From NCBI RefSeq assembly GCF_048544455.1, contig NC_133534.1, forward strand, positions 34,410,217-34,474,216: a stretch of DNA of 64,000 nt, written 5' to 3'. Source of the stretch: Silene latifolia. Lineage: Eukaryota > Streptophyta > Magnoliopsida > Caryophyllales > Caryophyllaceae. Of this stretch, positions 49,488 through 60,572 are shown one piece after another (the first letter of the stretch is position 1; the number at the start of each line of letters is the position of its first letter). The notes below the pieces were generated by a model. That model worked only from the letters and a program-made list of their open reading frames with translations, ran no database searches and had not been told where the DNA came from. The translations under genes were made by a program, and so were the position numbers.

Positions 49488-50369
49488 ACAGGCTGACTCT
49501 TCAAATACGGAAGCCCGTTTCTGCCATTTAAACTTCACATTTACCATAAGATAGCTGAGCATTTTAGTTACCCTCACGTCGCCCTTTGTGTCCAGGTAGT
49601 CACTCATGCAACCGGCCTGTCAGAAACAGAACATTAAAGTCCTTTTACTATCAATTAAGAAATCTGTATAATCAACAATGTTACAGTATAGGTGTAACAG
49701 TAACACTGAAACAACATAAAAATGTTACAATATAGGTATTACTGTAACACTGAAACTGAAACTGAAACTGTAAACATACAATTTGACAACTCAGGGGACT
49801 TACTGCTGCCGTTGCGATGTCGTAAGTGAATGAAGACTCCCAGTTAGCATACGATTGACTGTCGATCACACTAATCTCTTTGTTGAGGAAATTAATACAC
49901 ACACAGAAGTAGTGATAGCCAGCCAAACAAGGTATAAAAATAAGTTCGGCATCAAGTCTGTAATTTGCCTTGCTCGCGTTGATGAAATTATCCCAAATTT
50001 CAAACAACTCGTTCTTTATATCAGACTGTTCACTATCCTCTTGCATCATAGCCAGTAGAGCATGCTGTAGTTTTTAAAAAAAAAAAATGTAAGGGTTAGA
50101 TTTCCCTTGTAAAAGAATCACATGTTATTGAATAGAAACAGACATTTAACACCGATGCAACTTACCATGTGACCTAGTCCTAAGTAAAGTATGGTTGGCT
50201 CTGCTGCCCTTGTGCCTCTTTTGCTGTTCTCGACATAATTCAAGAGTAGAGACCAGCATTCAAACACCATCCAATTTGTGTGACTCCTAGGACGTAGTGA
50301 GAGTATATCACTCTTGTCAACCTCTGTTGTCTCCAAACGCAGCCAGGATCTCATTGTTACGAGAACCAT
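49488..50369 (-). pseudogene. second (C-terminal) Ulp1-like C48 module
   Basis: Coding stretches on the minus strand follow Ulp1 order. Positions 50369-50118 carry LETTEVDKSDILSLRP and VFECWSLLLNYVENS. Positions 50049-49681 carry LIFIPCLAGYHYFCVCINF then KEISVIDSQ, the catalytic His and Asp strand pair. Positions about 49,620-49,490 carry the segment before the Cys, which continues past the copia insertion at 40,679. The His and Asp are present. The Cys context is ESAC rather than D-C-G. Ulp1 proteases remove SUMO or related modifiers. Introns separate the stretches. With a transposon in the last exons this module is probably inactive now. Confidence 0.7.
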
Positions 50370-50485
50370 AAGAGTCGATTACTCAAGAGTTTTCGCGAGA
50401 AACGAGTGTAACATAAACAAAGTGTTTAAAAACACTTTTACGTAACTAGTGTAACAGTAACACTTTTACAGTAACAACAAGTATT

Positions 50486-52244
50486 TTACCTTTTGTGGAA
50501 GTCGATATCATCCATAAACGCATAATCAAGAACGTGCCTTCTCAGATTAGTTGTACTGGACAGCAGTTTCTGATTTGCTCTCATAAATTCAGAGACTAGG
50601 AATATTTCACCGTCAATTTCACCGTGACCTAGAGAACATCCCATAGCATCATCATTATGAAATTTAAATATTATCTCCTCATCTTCACCAATTGCTCTAG
50701 GAGAACACTTGTAAGCAACCGACTTCACCCTCGGCTGTTTGGGCTCTTCCTCCTTTTGTTTTTCTTGTGGCTCCTTTGTTTTTTCCTCTTCTTTTTTTTC
50801 CTTCTTCTCTTCCAGCCTTCTTTTTTGCAGCCGCTTTTTCTTCAGCTGTTCTCTTTCATTCCTGAATTTTGATATCCTCCCTTGCACCTCTTTTCGTACT
50901 TGATTCAAGTCGCTAAGAACAAGTATTACACATATTTCAGCACGGTACAACATTCTTTTTCGTTCATCCCCCAGCTCAGAGTCAAAAACATTCTCCGTGT
51001 AGAAAGCCATGTGCATCATCATGAAAACTCCACAATCCACATTTTTTGCAATGCTCTGCCATTTAAATTTCACATTCTGCAGTGGGAAACTTTCCACTTT
51101 GGAGCCTTTTGCAATTTGCATTTCTGATAACATTTTCCCATGATATTTTGCTGCACAAAAAGTAATATCATTCTTTGTATCTATATTCTTTGTAACAATG
51201 ATTTCCAAATTTTTTAATGGAAATTTAAAAGTATAACATTATTCTTGTAAGTAGAGAAACTTACCGCACTTCTTGCCATTTTTGCTTTTCGGGATCTGGC
51301 ATATAAGGGTTTGTTGTCTAGGTAGTCAACGGTTTGCGACATGAAATTTATGCAAGCACGAGAAAAAGTGGTCCTCCGAATGAGTGGAATGAATATACGC
51401 AATTAAGCGAGATATATATCATTGCTAAACAGAACTTCTATACACTCTACTTATATAAGAATAATAAAAAAAATTAACAGTAATGTGGTTTACCATATCA
51501 CAGTTGAAATTCAGTGGACTCGGGTTGTATTTGATCCAATGTCTGAAGGACAGCAAAACTTCACCTTCTAAATGTCTGTTTTGAACGGGTTTTCCAAGAG
51601 CCATAGTTGCTAATGCGTCCTACAAAAATAAATATAAATACAAAGTCAATAAACATTATAGAAACACAAAATCAATAAGAATAAAAATTTATTTATTAGT
51701 AACATGTCTGATTGACCCAAGCCCATGAAGATCCTCAATGGTGTATCACTTGCTACCTTTCTGAAGATGAGGTCATTGAGCAACATTGACCAACATTCAG
51801 TCACCATTATATAAATAAGCTCACCAGGAGCCAATGAAATTAAATCTTCCCTTGGAATGAAGTGATACTTCCCATACGAGACAAGCCTTTCCCTGTTGGA
51901 CAATGAGATGTAATAGTCAGAACACCTTTTAATAGATTAACAGTTTAACAGTAACAACTATTCAGTTGAAACAATATTCACTTGCAAAGTAAAACGTTTT
52001 GTTTATCACAGTGCAAGAGTAAATAAAGTACTCACGTAGCTGAGAAGTTCTCGTCATCGTCGATAAAACAATAGTCAATTGTTTCTTTCCTAACTTCAAG
52101 AATAGGCGCCATTATCTCCTTGTGTTTTATCATAGTCTTGGACACAAGTGTTAGATCCGGAGCTGGTAGGCCACATTCGATTGTGCAGCCGTAGCGAGGA
52201 TCCATCACGCGCATCCAGTCTTCAGTTGTTTCGACATGTAACAA
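50486..52244 (-). CDS. first Ulp1-like C48 module with charged linker
   Basis: Stretches in order are these. 52244-52032 has an entry segment ending IDYCFIDDDENFS. 51903-51646 has ERLVSYGKYHFIPREDLIS then MVTECWSMLLND. 51402-51214 has RIFIPLIRRTTFSRACINF then VDYLDNKPLY. 51208-50486 has VKFKWQSIAKNVDCGVFMM, the Q...DCG catalytic cysteine box, then a Lys/Glu-rich linker (about 50 residues of KK/EE) and LRRHVLDYAFMDDIDFHK. Compared with the second module, the His strand reads TTFSRACINF, so the catalytic His is lost while the Cys is kept. The closing DYAFMDD segment repeats the DYCFIDDD entry of this module, showing that the duplicated unit includes this entry motif. Confidence 0.65.
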
Positions 52245-52369
52245 ATAGTGGTCACCAATATCTTCGTCGTAATCGTCATACAGGATCTCATCACTGCAAT
52301 CATCGACAATATCAACTTCATCATCGTCGTCATCTTCTCGCTACCGATCGCGATTGAGTAGTTATTGGT

Positions 52370-53830
52370 TCTTCGCCGCCTTGTCTCATCACCGGCCTCA
52401 CCGGGTTTTTCTCCTTCCTCGCCTTTTTCATCATTCCCATCGGCGTCTTCATTACCAGTTGCTTCATCCTCCTTCTTTGTTATCTTCGTTTTTATCGCCA
52501 AAGATCTTTGTCTTCATCTTTATCATCATCGTTCTCTTCATCTGGTTTTTCATTGCCATCATCCTCTTCTTCATCTTTATCGTCATCTTCCTTTTCATTT
52601 CCCTCACTGGTTGGTTGGTCATCATCCTGGCCTGATGTATCATCATCGGCCTCTTCCTTGTTATCTGTGGCACAAGTAATTGAATTAAATATAAATTACT
52701 AATGTTTTTCGGACCAACAATGCCTCATAGTTATACTAACAGTGTTACTGTAAATTTGCTACTTCAATTACCTTCAGAAGATCCTTCTTCAGCTGCCTCA
52801 GTTGTTGGGTTCTCTTCAGCTTGGCCCGATGGATCATCTTCGGCATCTTCCTTGTCATCTGTGTAGTAGATAATTGAATATATATATATCACTGTAAACT
52901 TCTGATAAAACTACGACACAAGAATGGCGTTCGAATAGCGATTTTACAATAACGGTGTTAACGAGTGTTACATCGCCTAATACAACGAGTGCAAATAGAT
53001 TTCTCTATTACCTTCGGGAGATCCTTCTTCATTTTGCCTCATTGGCTGGGTTGTCTTCAGGCTTGCCTGATTCATCAACTTCCGCCTCTTCCTCATCATC
53101 TGTGTCAAAGGTAATTGGATTCAATATATATTAACAATTTTTCTTTGAACCAAAAAAGGCACAATAGATACACTGTAAATTTCTGTTAAAATTACGTCAC
53201 AGTAACATTGTTACAATTACATCCCTCGACACAACGAGTTTAAATAGATTCCTCAATTACCTTCAGGAGATGCCTCTTCACCTGCCTCACTAGTTGGGTT
53301 ATCTTGGTGGCTCGATGCATCACCTTCGGCCTCTTCCTTGTCATCGTGTAGCGAGATAATGAATATATATTACTAAATTGTTTGTTAAAAAAGCACCCAA
53401 AGAACGAGAAAGCCTATAACAAAGATTACACTATTACCTTCACCAGATCCATCTTCTGGCTCGCTAGTTGTTTTGTCACCCGGCCCTGATGCATCATATT
53501 CATCAGCATCATCGTTTTCATCTAAAAGGAAAGTAATTGAATATTAGTAATTATTTGTAAAATGAAAACTCTATAACATTGATGATGTAACAGTGTTAGT
53601 GCAAGTGATTAGATTATTGTAGTAGTGTTACTATATTACCTTCATCAGATGTATCTTGATCATCCTCGCCACTCCCCTCTTTGTCGTCTTCATTTTCTTC
53701 GTCTTTATCATCCTCCTCCTCTTCATCTCCGTCATCCTCTTCACGTTTGCCAGATTCATCCTCTTCATCTGCATCATCGTCTTCATCTGCATCATCCTGT
53801 TCCTCTGCATCATCCTATTAATCTGCATCA
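52370..53830 (-). CDS. array of six acidic, phase-1 exon cassettes
   Basis: Six short Asp/Glu-rich exons lie at about 53822-53640, 53520-53437, 53346-53262, 53102-53014, 52859-52775 and 52660-52370. Nearly all begin after an AG with ATGA(C/T/A) and end GAAG before GTAAT, so each is symmetric phase 1. Example reads are DKEDAEDDPSGQAEENPTT and DEEDESGKREEDDGDEEEED. Spacing is 150-300 bases. The first now opens with in-frame TAA TAG, the fourth carries a frame break and the third lacks a clean acceptor. Acidic tracts often bind histones or basic proteins; the role here is unknown. They precede the Ulp1 modules in the same transcript. Confidence 0.6.
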
Positions 53831-53863
53831 GAAGTAAGTAATTGAATATTATATTACTAACTA

Positions 53864-54293
53864 TTAATATATATAACATATTAATGTCCTAGGACTTTTC
53901 TCTGTTGGAAATGGTTCCAACTTTCTACTGACTTTGGACCTTGTATATACCGGGAAGTCATTCGCCCTCCTCTTCAACGATTCAGCCTTTCGCACAACAT
54001 CTTCAGCATATTTAAGGCATTCAGGCTTTAGTGGTGATTTCTGTTTCTGCTTCGATTCAAAAACCTTCAGTCGCTGAGCAAATCTCTCGTGAACAAGGTT
54101 GGAATCCCTTCTATACATCAGCAACATCAGGTCGGTCTCCTAAGTCAATAAACCAGACAGAAAGAAACGAATTAGATACCAGATTTGGGAGTTGTAATAA
54201 TTGTACACAATTAAATTTATAAAAACAACTCACATCAACAGCTTTTTCCTTCAACTCGGCATCTGTTTCAATGCCAGGAAGCTTCTCCATCAA
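53864..54293 (-). CDS. linker exons of the Ulp1-type gene
   Basis: Two stretches lie here. 54293-54235 reads EKLPGIETDAELKEKAVD. 54140-53880 reads DLMLLMYRRDSNLVHERFAQ, then VRKAESLKRRANDFPVYTRS and a basic end. The second resembles the segment between the PMD-like and protease parts in plant Ulp1-type transposon proteins, as far as I can recall. Function unknown. Confidence 0.4.
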
Positions 54294-54495
54294 GATGTAC
54301 TCCCTTCCCTCACTATTCTTAAGAAAAAGCGCCTCGTCATCCTCACCCTCATCGATTCGCCCATCCTATTTACGAAACATATTAGTAATTAGTAATTAAT
54401 ATTAATAATTAACAATATAGTAAGGTAACAATAATGTTATTACAGTAAAGCCATTACAGTAACGATATTACAGTGACCATATTACAGTGACGATA

Positions 54496-55325
54496 TTACA
54501 CTGACAGTGCCACATTACCTTCAGTTGGGGATCCCTTGCCAAGACAAATAGGATAGATAGTTTCTGACATCTCATCAGCTCCTAGACAGCCAATCTTTCC
54601 TTCGTCTTTGACTCTTTTTGAAAGACTTTCATCTGTCCAATCTTTGTATCGAGGTAAGTCGGTTGGTTGTACCTCACCATGGAACTCAAACCGGTGAATG
54701 TAGGCCAACAAGAGAGCAAAGACAATACACCCACAAAGACACTTAACCGTTCTGTCTTCAACCCTTGACACCCTCAGCTACCTTCTCAAAGACATACTTT
54801 GACAAATTAAAACCTTTTATTTTTTCAACATCGTCCACAGCCTTCAACAGCCTGAAATCAACAGAATAATTTGGAGTCGGCGCTAAAAAAGTGGAGAGCG
54901 CATAAAGAACGAACACCTGCTTGAACTCATCACCGCAGGCGCCCTTGTTATTCTTAAACCAACTAGTCACCAAATTTAGCTTGATGTTCTGTGTTGTAGA
55001 GATGTTGAACTTCCTTCTCCATTTGTTTTTTAACTCAGTGTCCTCAGCCTGGGATGCGCGACCAGTCGCGGTCAGCACTACATTATTACCCTTCACCGGC
55101 AGTAAAAATAGGTCATGAACATCATACCGTGACAGCACAAACTCCTCTGTTTCAGTAACATGAACCTTAAAACTGTCGTAATCAAAAACCTCAACAAGCA
55201 AGTCTGTTAGCCCGGAAGGGACTACTGATATATTCATCTTCAATAGTCCTCCAAAACCAATTTATTTAATGGCTTTCTTTTGCTTTACGGAAAACTTGCT
55301 CATAACATCGACCAACGACTGGGCC
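54496..55325 (-). pseudogene. plant-mobile-domain / DUF1985-like domain
   Basis: From about 55325 the minus strand reads QSLVDVMSKFSVKQKKAIK, an in-frame TAA, then IGFGGLLKMNISVVPSGL. SFKVHVTETEEFVLSRYDV and DLFLLPVKG follow. GFGGLL and DV--l-LP-KG match the start of the aminotransferase-like plant mobile domain and related DUF1985 domains. Further on come FVLYALSTFLAPTPNYSVDF and, after a one-base shift near 54770, KCLCGCIVFALLLAYIHRF. This helical domain is typical of proteins carried by MULEs that also encode Ulp1. It has one nonsense codon (about 55262) and one frameshift. In VANDAL elements DUF1985-type proteins (VANC) act as anti-silencing factors; that role here is inference. Confidence 0.6.
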
Positions 55326-55895
55326 CTGCACTTAGTTGGGTATTTATCCGGCCAGTAATAAGAAAGTGTAAATTAGCACCACTGCTTAAACAGTGTGACA
55401 CTATTTTATGCCAACAAACCAGAAGTAAGAAAGTAACAAAAAGGATACGAGAAAGGTGTTCTTGTAACACTGAAACTTTAAACAACTCAACACGACGAAC
55501 AAATAAATCAGTAGAAAGGAGAACGGTAACACACATTAATTGCTCATTTATTACAAATTATTAACTCTAATTTTGAAGCGAAAAACTAGAACGCAGAAAA
55601 TCAATTACTCACTTCGAGCAAAACAGTTAGGCTAAATTTATTACGAATCAGTATAATCGACACAAACAACAACAATAAAAACAAGAACAGCAACAACCTA
55701 ATTGTTTAATGGAAAATTAATTTCCTTCTACGATCAATTAACAAACAAGTATAATCGACAATGTTACAAAGACACATCCATTAAAAGTATCTCGAAACAA
55801 CATAAAAATGTTAAGATAGGTAGGTATTCTTGTAACATCGAAAATCAAATCGAAACTTTAAACATACAAGTTTTGGCCACTAGAAAGACACATAC

Positions 55896-56835
55896 TTTTT
55901 TAAGACTTCTTCTTTTTCAGCCTTCACCACCGTCTTGGCTGGTCTCTTCTCTGTTTTAGCCCTCTTCGACGTTTTGGAGCTGACGCTCGAGTCATCCGAA
56001 ACCTCATAATCTCTATTACTTTATTCTTCAGATGACATGGACTTATCTCTAGGTCTCTTTTTTGTTACTCGTACTGGTTTCTTTGTTTCTACCACCTTTT
56101 TTGGCACTGCGTTTGTCGGTTTCTTTTTTACAGACACCTTCACGCTCTCTTTCTTGCTTACTACCTTTTCTGGTATTGGCTCTTTTGCCGCTGAAACTTT
56201 CTTTTTTGCAACAACCTTCTCCGCCGTCTTTTGTTTGGGCACCTTCTTTGCCACCTTTTCTGTCACCAAGTCTGCAGATTTGGCCATTGTTGCCTTCGAG
56301 GTCTGACCCTTTGTTACAGTAACTTTTTTGGGCACCTCTTCTTTTGGCTCCTTTGCAACCGATTTTGATTGCTTAGTCGTTGCCTTTGACGTTGGCACAG
56401 TTGCTGCCTTTTGAGGAGGTGCACTTGCTTGCTTCTCAATGGGCACCGATTGCTCCTTCGACAACACTGGCACATCATGCGACAACTTTTCTGCTGCCTT
56501 CTTCCTCGGCACATTGGTTTCTTTTTTACTTTGCTGGATCAGAACCTTCGCACCGCTTCTTTGTCTTCTTCTTTGGTGGCTTAAGTACCTTTTCAATAGG
56601 CACCTTACTTTCCTTCACTGGCACCTTTTTTGAAGGAGCAGATGTTGCCTGGCATAGACTCTCTGTAGGCACCTTCGTCGCCTTTTCAATTTGTAGGATT
56701 TGTGACTTTTCGGTCTGCATCTTCTTAGTCGGCTTTGGCACGTTCTCTGTCGGCACCTTTTTGCTCTGTGTCTTCTCTGATGCGGCCACTTTATCCTTCT
56801 TAGTGGGAGCTGATTTCTCAGGTACCTCTTCTTTC
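55896..56835 (-). pseudogene. long basic, histone-H1-like exon of the Ulp1-type gene
   Basis: The exon begins after AG at 56836 and ends with donor AAAAA|GTATGTG at 55896 (phase 2 on both sides). It encodes about 310 residues made of Lys/Ala/Pro/Val/Thr runs (EVPEKSAPTKKDKVAASEK, KKVPTENVPKPTKK, EKVAKKVPKQKTAEKVVAKK, VKKKPTNAVPKKVVETKK), like the tail of linker histone H1. One frame change near 56540 and one in-frame TAA near 56020 interrupt it. The charge and repeats suggest DNA or RNA binding in the nucleus. There is no globular domain. Confidence 0.6.
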
Positions 56836-57080
56836 CTGACATTGTTATTTTCAAAAATTAAAATCAGAAGTTTACAATAACAATATAACAGACAACTATT
56901 AAATTGAAAAGGAATGATGGTAATCAAGTCGTTGAAGAAATGACAAATGGAATACGAATAATGGCGGTCGAATAATTTTTTAAAGATCAATTGATTTCAT
57001 TTCTTTGTAACAATGAGACAATATATCATAAACCCTAATAGTAGTGACTTGCGGTCGAGCAAATATTTTTAGACACATAC

Positions 57081-58133
57081 TCAGATGCATGAGATGCTTC
57101 GACTTCCTTCTGTGCTGTTGGTTTTTATGGCTTCTGTGTCGGCACCTTTTTGCTAGGTGTCTTCTCTGATGCTGCTACTTTCGCCTTCTTCGTCACAGCT
57201 GATTTCTCGGGCACCTCCGCTTTTCTGACATTGTTTTTCCAAAAATCAAAATCAGAATAAGATTAAAAGTAAATCAATTACAGCTACTACACTGATAGGT
57301 AATGATGCTGCTCTTTAAAAGGATAGGAGATAGTATACGCTGTTACTGTATCAGTGTTACAGTAACATTGTTAATGTATATCTGTTGAGAAATATTATAA
57401 ACTTCAGGAAAAGGGACATTTCATTCAAATCACTAACAACTCAACACAACGAAGAGTCATAGGGACATACTGATCTGCATGAGATGCTTCAACGTTTTTC
57501 GGTGCTGGCATTTTGGAAGGCTTCTGTGTCAGCGCTTTTTTGCTCGCTGTCTTTTCCGAAGCTTCCACTTTAGCCTTCTTACTAACGGCAGATTTCTCGG
57601 TTATTACGCCTGCGCTTTCCGACATTGTTTATCAAAAAACCAAAACAGAATAACATTAAAACTAAAACAATTACGGCTATTAAACCGAAGACGAGAATGA
57701 TGGTGGACGAGTCGACAAAGAATGTGGAATGGAACAAGAATGATAGTATCCTCAGAGAATGAGACAGTGTTACAGTATTGTCAAACAATTGTTTTGATAT
57801 AAAACTATAGTAACACTGTTACAGAAGCAATTGCTGCTCTTGAAAAGGATAGGGGATACACTTTTACTCGATAGTGTTACAAAGTAACATTGTTAATGTA
57901 GATCTGTTGAGAAATATTATTAATTTCGGGAAAAGGGACATTTCATGCAAATCAGCTCAGCACGACGAAGAGTTATAGGGACATCTTGATCGGCATGAGA
58001 TGCTTCGACGTTTTTTTCGTGGCCGACGGTTTCAAGGCTTCGTGTCGGCGCTTTTTGCTCATTTGTCTTTTCCGATGCTTCCACTTTAGCCTTCTTACTG
58101 ACGGCAGATTTTTCAGGTACTACCTCTGCTTTC
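57081..58133 (-). CDS. three duplicated basic exon cassettes (phase 2)
   Basis: Exons lie at 58133-57987, 57619-57471 and 57224-57081. All encode variants of (K)AEVPEKSAVSKKAKVEASEK followed by a tail ending EASHADQ. Donors are ATCA|GTATGT in the second and TGA|GTATGT in the third. In the first the donor has become AGATGT. Acceptors are CTCAG and GTCAG; in the second the A of the AG is deleted (GTCGG). The third contains an in-frame TAA. The long exon at 56835 starts with the same unit, so four copies exist. All junctions are phase 2, so cassettes can be skipped without changing frame. Confidence 0.6.
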
Positions 58134-58450
58134 CTGAGATTATTTATCAAAAACCAAAACAGAATAACATTAAAACTAAAACAATTACAGCTATTAAACT
58201 GAAGAGGAATGATGGTGGACGAGTCTGAGAAAGAATGTGGAATGGAATAAGAATGATAGTATCCTCACAGAATGAGACAGTGTTACAGTATTGTCAAACA
58301 ATTGTTTTGATATAAAACTACAGTAACACTGTTACAGAAGCAATTGTTGCTCTTTAAAACGATAGGGGATACACTTTTACTATAACAGTTTTACAGTAAT
58401 ATTGTTATTGTAGATTTGTTTAGAAATATTATTAATTTCAGGAAAATGAA
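57306..58450. repeat. ~520-bp tandem repeat carrying the basic cassettes
   Basis: The block gctgctctt(t/g)aaaa-gatagg followed by gagaaatatta(t)-aa-ttcaggaaaa starts at about 57306, 57829 and 58347. Around it, acagtgttacagtattgtc and ttgttttgatataaaacta also recur (57758/58278). Exon and intron were copied together. Confidence 0.85.
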
Positions 58451-58679
58451 CATTCCCTGCAAATCACAAATAACTCAACACGACGAACAAATAAATCAAT
58501 CGAAAGCAGAACGGTAACACACATTAATTGCTCATTTATTACAACTCATTAACCCTAATTTTGAAGCGAAAAACTAGAACGCAGAAAATCAATTACTCAC
58601 TTCGAGCAAAACAGTTAGCCTAAATCAATTACAACAGCAACATTAACAACAAGAACTGTAATAACCTAATTTTTTTTTA

Positions 58680-58925
58680 CTGAAAACTCAATTTCTTTCT
58701 TCGATCAATTAATAAACGCTTCAAATCACTATAATCGAGACTAACAACAACAACAATAATAATAACAACAACAACAACAACAACAGTAATAACCTAATTT
58801 TTTACTGAAAACTCAATTTCTTTTTCGATCAATTAATAAACGCTTCAAATCACTATAATCGAGATTAACAACAACAACAATAACAACAACAATAATAACC
58901 TAATTTTTCGCGGAAAAATCAATTT
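58680..58925. repeat. three-copy ~85-120-bp repeat with (aac)n
   Basis: The blocks actgaaaactcaatttcttt, cgatcaattaataaacgctt and actataatcgaga are followed by aacaacaac tracts, at about 58680, 58803 and, degraded, 58907. Intron 1 of the Ulp1-type gene. Confidence 0.75.
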
Positions 58926-59081
58926 CCTGCTTTGAGCAAAATAGAAACCCTAAATCGATGATTATTTGAAGAAAAAAGAGTATAATCAACACTAAAAACA
59001 ACAACAATAATAGCAACAGTAACAACATGCAGTGGCGAAATAAGTTTAAAAACAATATAATGAAATAGAGCGATTTTATAC

Positions 59082-59092
59082 CTCTTCGTCAT
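59082..59092 (-). CDS. 11-base first exon (MTK-) of the Ulp1-type gene
   Basis: ATGACGAAGAG is followed by GTATAA. It leaves phase 2, which exactly matches the phase-2 start of the first basic cassette, giving MTKRKAEV. An upstream ATG at 59123 would give 14 codons but the wrong phase. The upstream leader (59280-59150 on the minus strand) is rich in ctctct, like the leader of the transposase gene at the other end. The tiny exon is inference from phase. Confidence 0.45.
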
Positions 59093-59443
59093 CTTCGAAA
59101 CGATTGTTCTGAGTAAATATCATAATGATCTTCACTTGATTAGTGCAATTTTGCTTGATGTAATAAAATTTCCGGAAAAAATTTATGGTTTAGTGAATTA
59201 ACTGCCAGAGAGAAAAGGAGAGAAACGGTTTTTAGAGGGAGAGAGAGGCGTGTTAGAGAGAGAAAAAGAAGTGAAAATTTATGAGGAATATTGAATGTGT
59301 CGTTCTTATTATATCAGCGCGCCTACTTTTTTTTTTTTCAAATTAAAACACGTGTCATAATCAGGACGGTTGGATCAAAAGATCCAACGGTTCTTATTGA
59401 TATGCTAGACTCATCTAAGATGATAGACTCATGGGATGCTCAC

Positions 59444-59461
59444 TATATATATATATATATA
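59444..59461. repeat. (TA)n between giant MULE and element B
   Basis: Nine TA units, the likely target tract of both neighbours. Confidence 0.95.
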
Positions 59462-60479
59462 GATTTAGGATCGGGTGAGAACGACTACTCGGTGCAAACG
59501 GTGAGAACAAACCTCAGCCCTTACATTACCTAAATCAACGACCATATTAGTGATATTACTCACCCACTATCTCACAATAACCCCCATAAATTCAATTCCC
59601 AATCATACAGTGTGATACAAGTCCACAATCCTAACATGTCAGGCAGCCATTGTTGGAGGTCCAACATCACCTCGCCGGCGCCGGCGTAGTCAACTCCGTC
59701 AACACAACTCGCCGGCCGGAGAAGTCAAACCCGTCAACAGTTATCAGGTACCACTTTTTAGTGAACAAGCCGACAATCGATTCCACATTCACGAAAGTAT
59801 AGCCGGCAATCTCATTAATACCCTCGCCGGCGGCAACTCCGTCGGGCCACCGCTTATACCTGATCATCTCCGTTTCGATTGTTTCCCATATATTTCAATG
59901 TATCTACACTAAATTTTGATGTATCTCTCCTCTATTTTAATGTATCTTAACATATATACACAAGATTAATTATTAGGTACATTAAATTTGAACTGAGATG
60001 CATTAATATAGCGATCAGATACGTTAACTTTCTTTCTGATCAAATTGAGTTTAAAGAAAAAGAAGAATGATTGACGACGATCCCACGCCATTGAATCCCA
60101 GTGACTAGCCTTGTACACATGCCTGCGTTTATCCTTTACTCGCTAACTCTCCTCGTAGAATAACGCTCCAACGCCGGCGAACTCGCCGGAGCACCGCCGA
60201 CGACTCTCTCATTGCCGATCAGTCATTGTCGGCAATTTGGGACGTAGTATAAGGGAGAGGTGGGATACGGGATAGAGACGACGATGGTGCTGGTCTCTTC
60301 GCCAGCGTCTTGACAACGGTGGTTTATGCCGGAGCTCGGTGTTGCCGATAAGTGAGGTCGCCGGATTTTGGTGATAGATTGGGATTGATAAAATTTTGGT
60401 TTAGGGTAGTGTGTTAATGATGGATTGGGTAGTTCGTTCTCACCGTTTGCACCGAGTGGTCGTTTGCACCGGATCTTGA
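59462..60479. mobile_element. microsatellite-flanked element B, ~1.0 kb
   Basis: Inverted ends are very clear. The left reads atcgggtgagaacgac then ctcggtgcaaacggtgagaa. The right complement reads atccggtgcaaacgac then ctcggtgcaaacggtgagaa. Each end abuts a TA or CT microsatellite. The middle is rich in gccggcg words. A 66-codon minus-strand frame (59867-59667, RYKRWPDGVAAGEG) may be a captured scrap. No transposase. Confidence 0.8.
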
Positions 60480-60533
<54 letters not shown>

Positions 60534-60572
60534 CTATCTCTCTCTCTCTCAGAGAGAGAGAGAGAGAGAGAG
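60480..60572. repeat. compound microsatellite (CT)n(TA)n(CT)n(AG)n
   Basis: Four tracts follow one another. The last two (CT to 60550, AG to 60572) form a perfect palindrome. Confidence 0.95.

Larger units (their letters stand above)
55489..58628. repeat. ~155-bp direct repeat at two intron positions
   Basis: Positions 55489-55640 and 58472-58628 share aactcaacacgacgaacaaa, cacacattaattgctcattt and gaagcgaaaaactagaacgc with few differences. They lie in the introns before the PMD-like domain and before the first basic cassette. Confidence 0.88.

Noticed and set aside
55914-57700. Plus-strand Phe/Ser/Thr-rich ORFs
   Set aside because: Antisense shadows of the Lys/Ala/Pro-rich exons.
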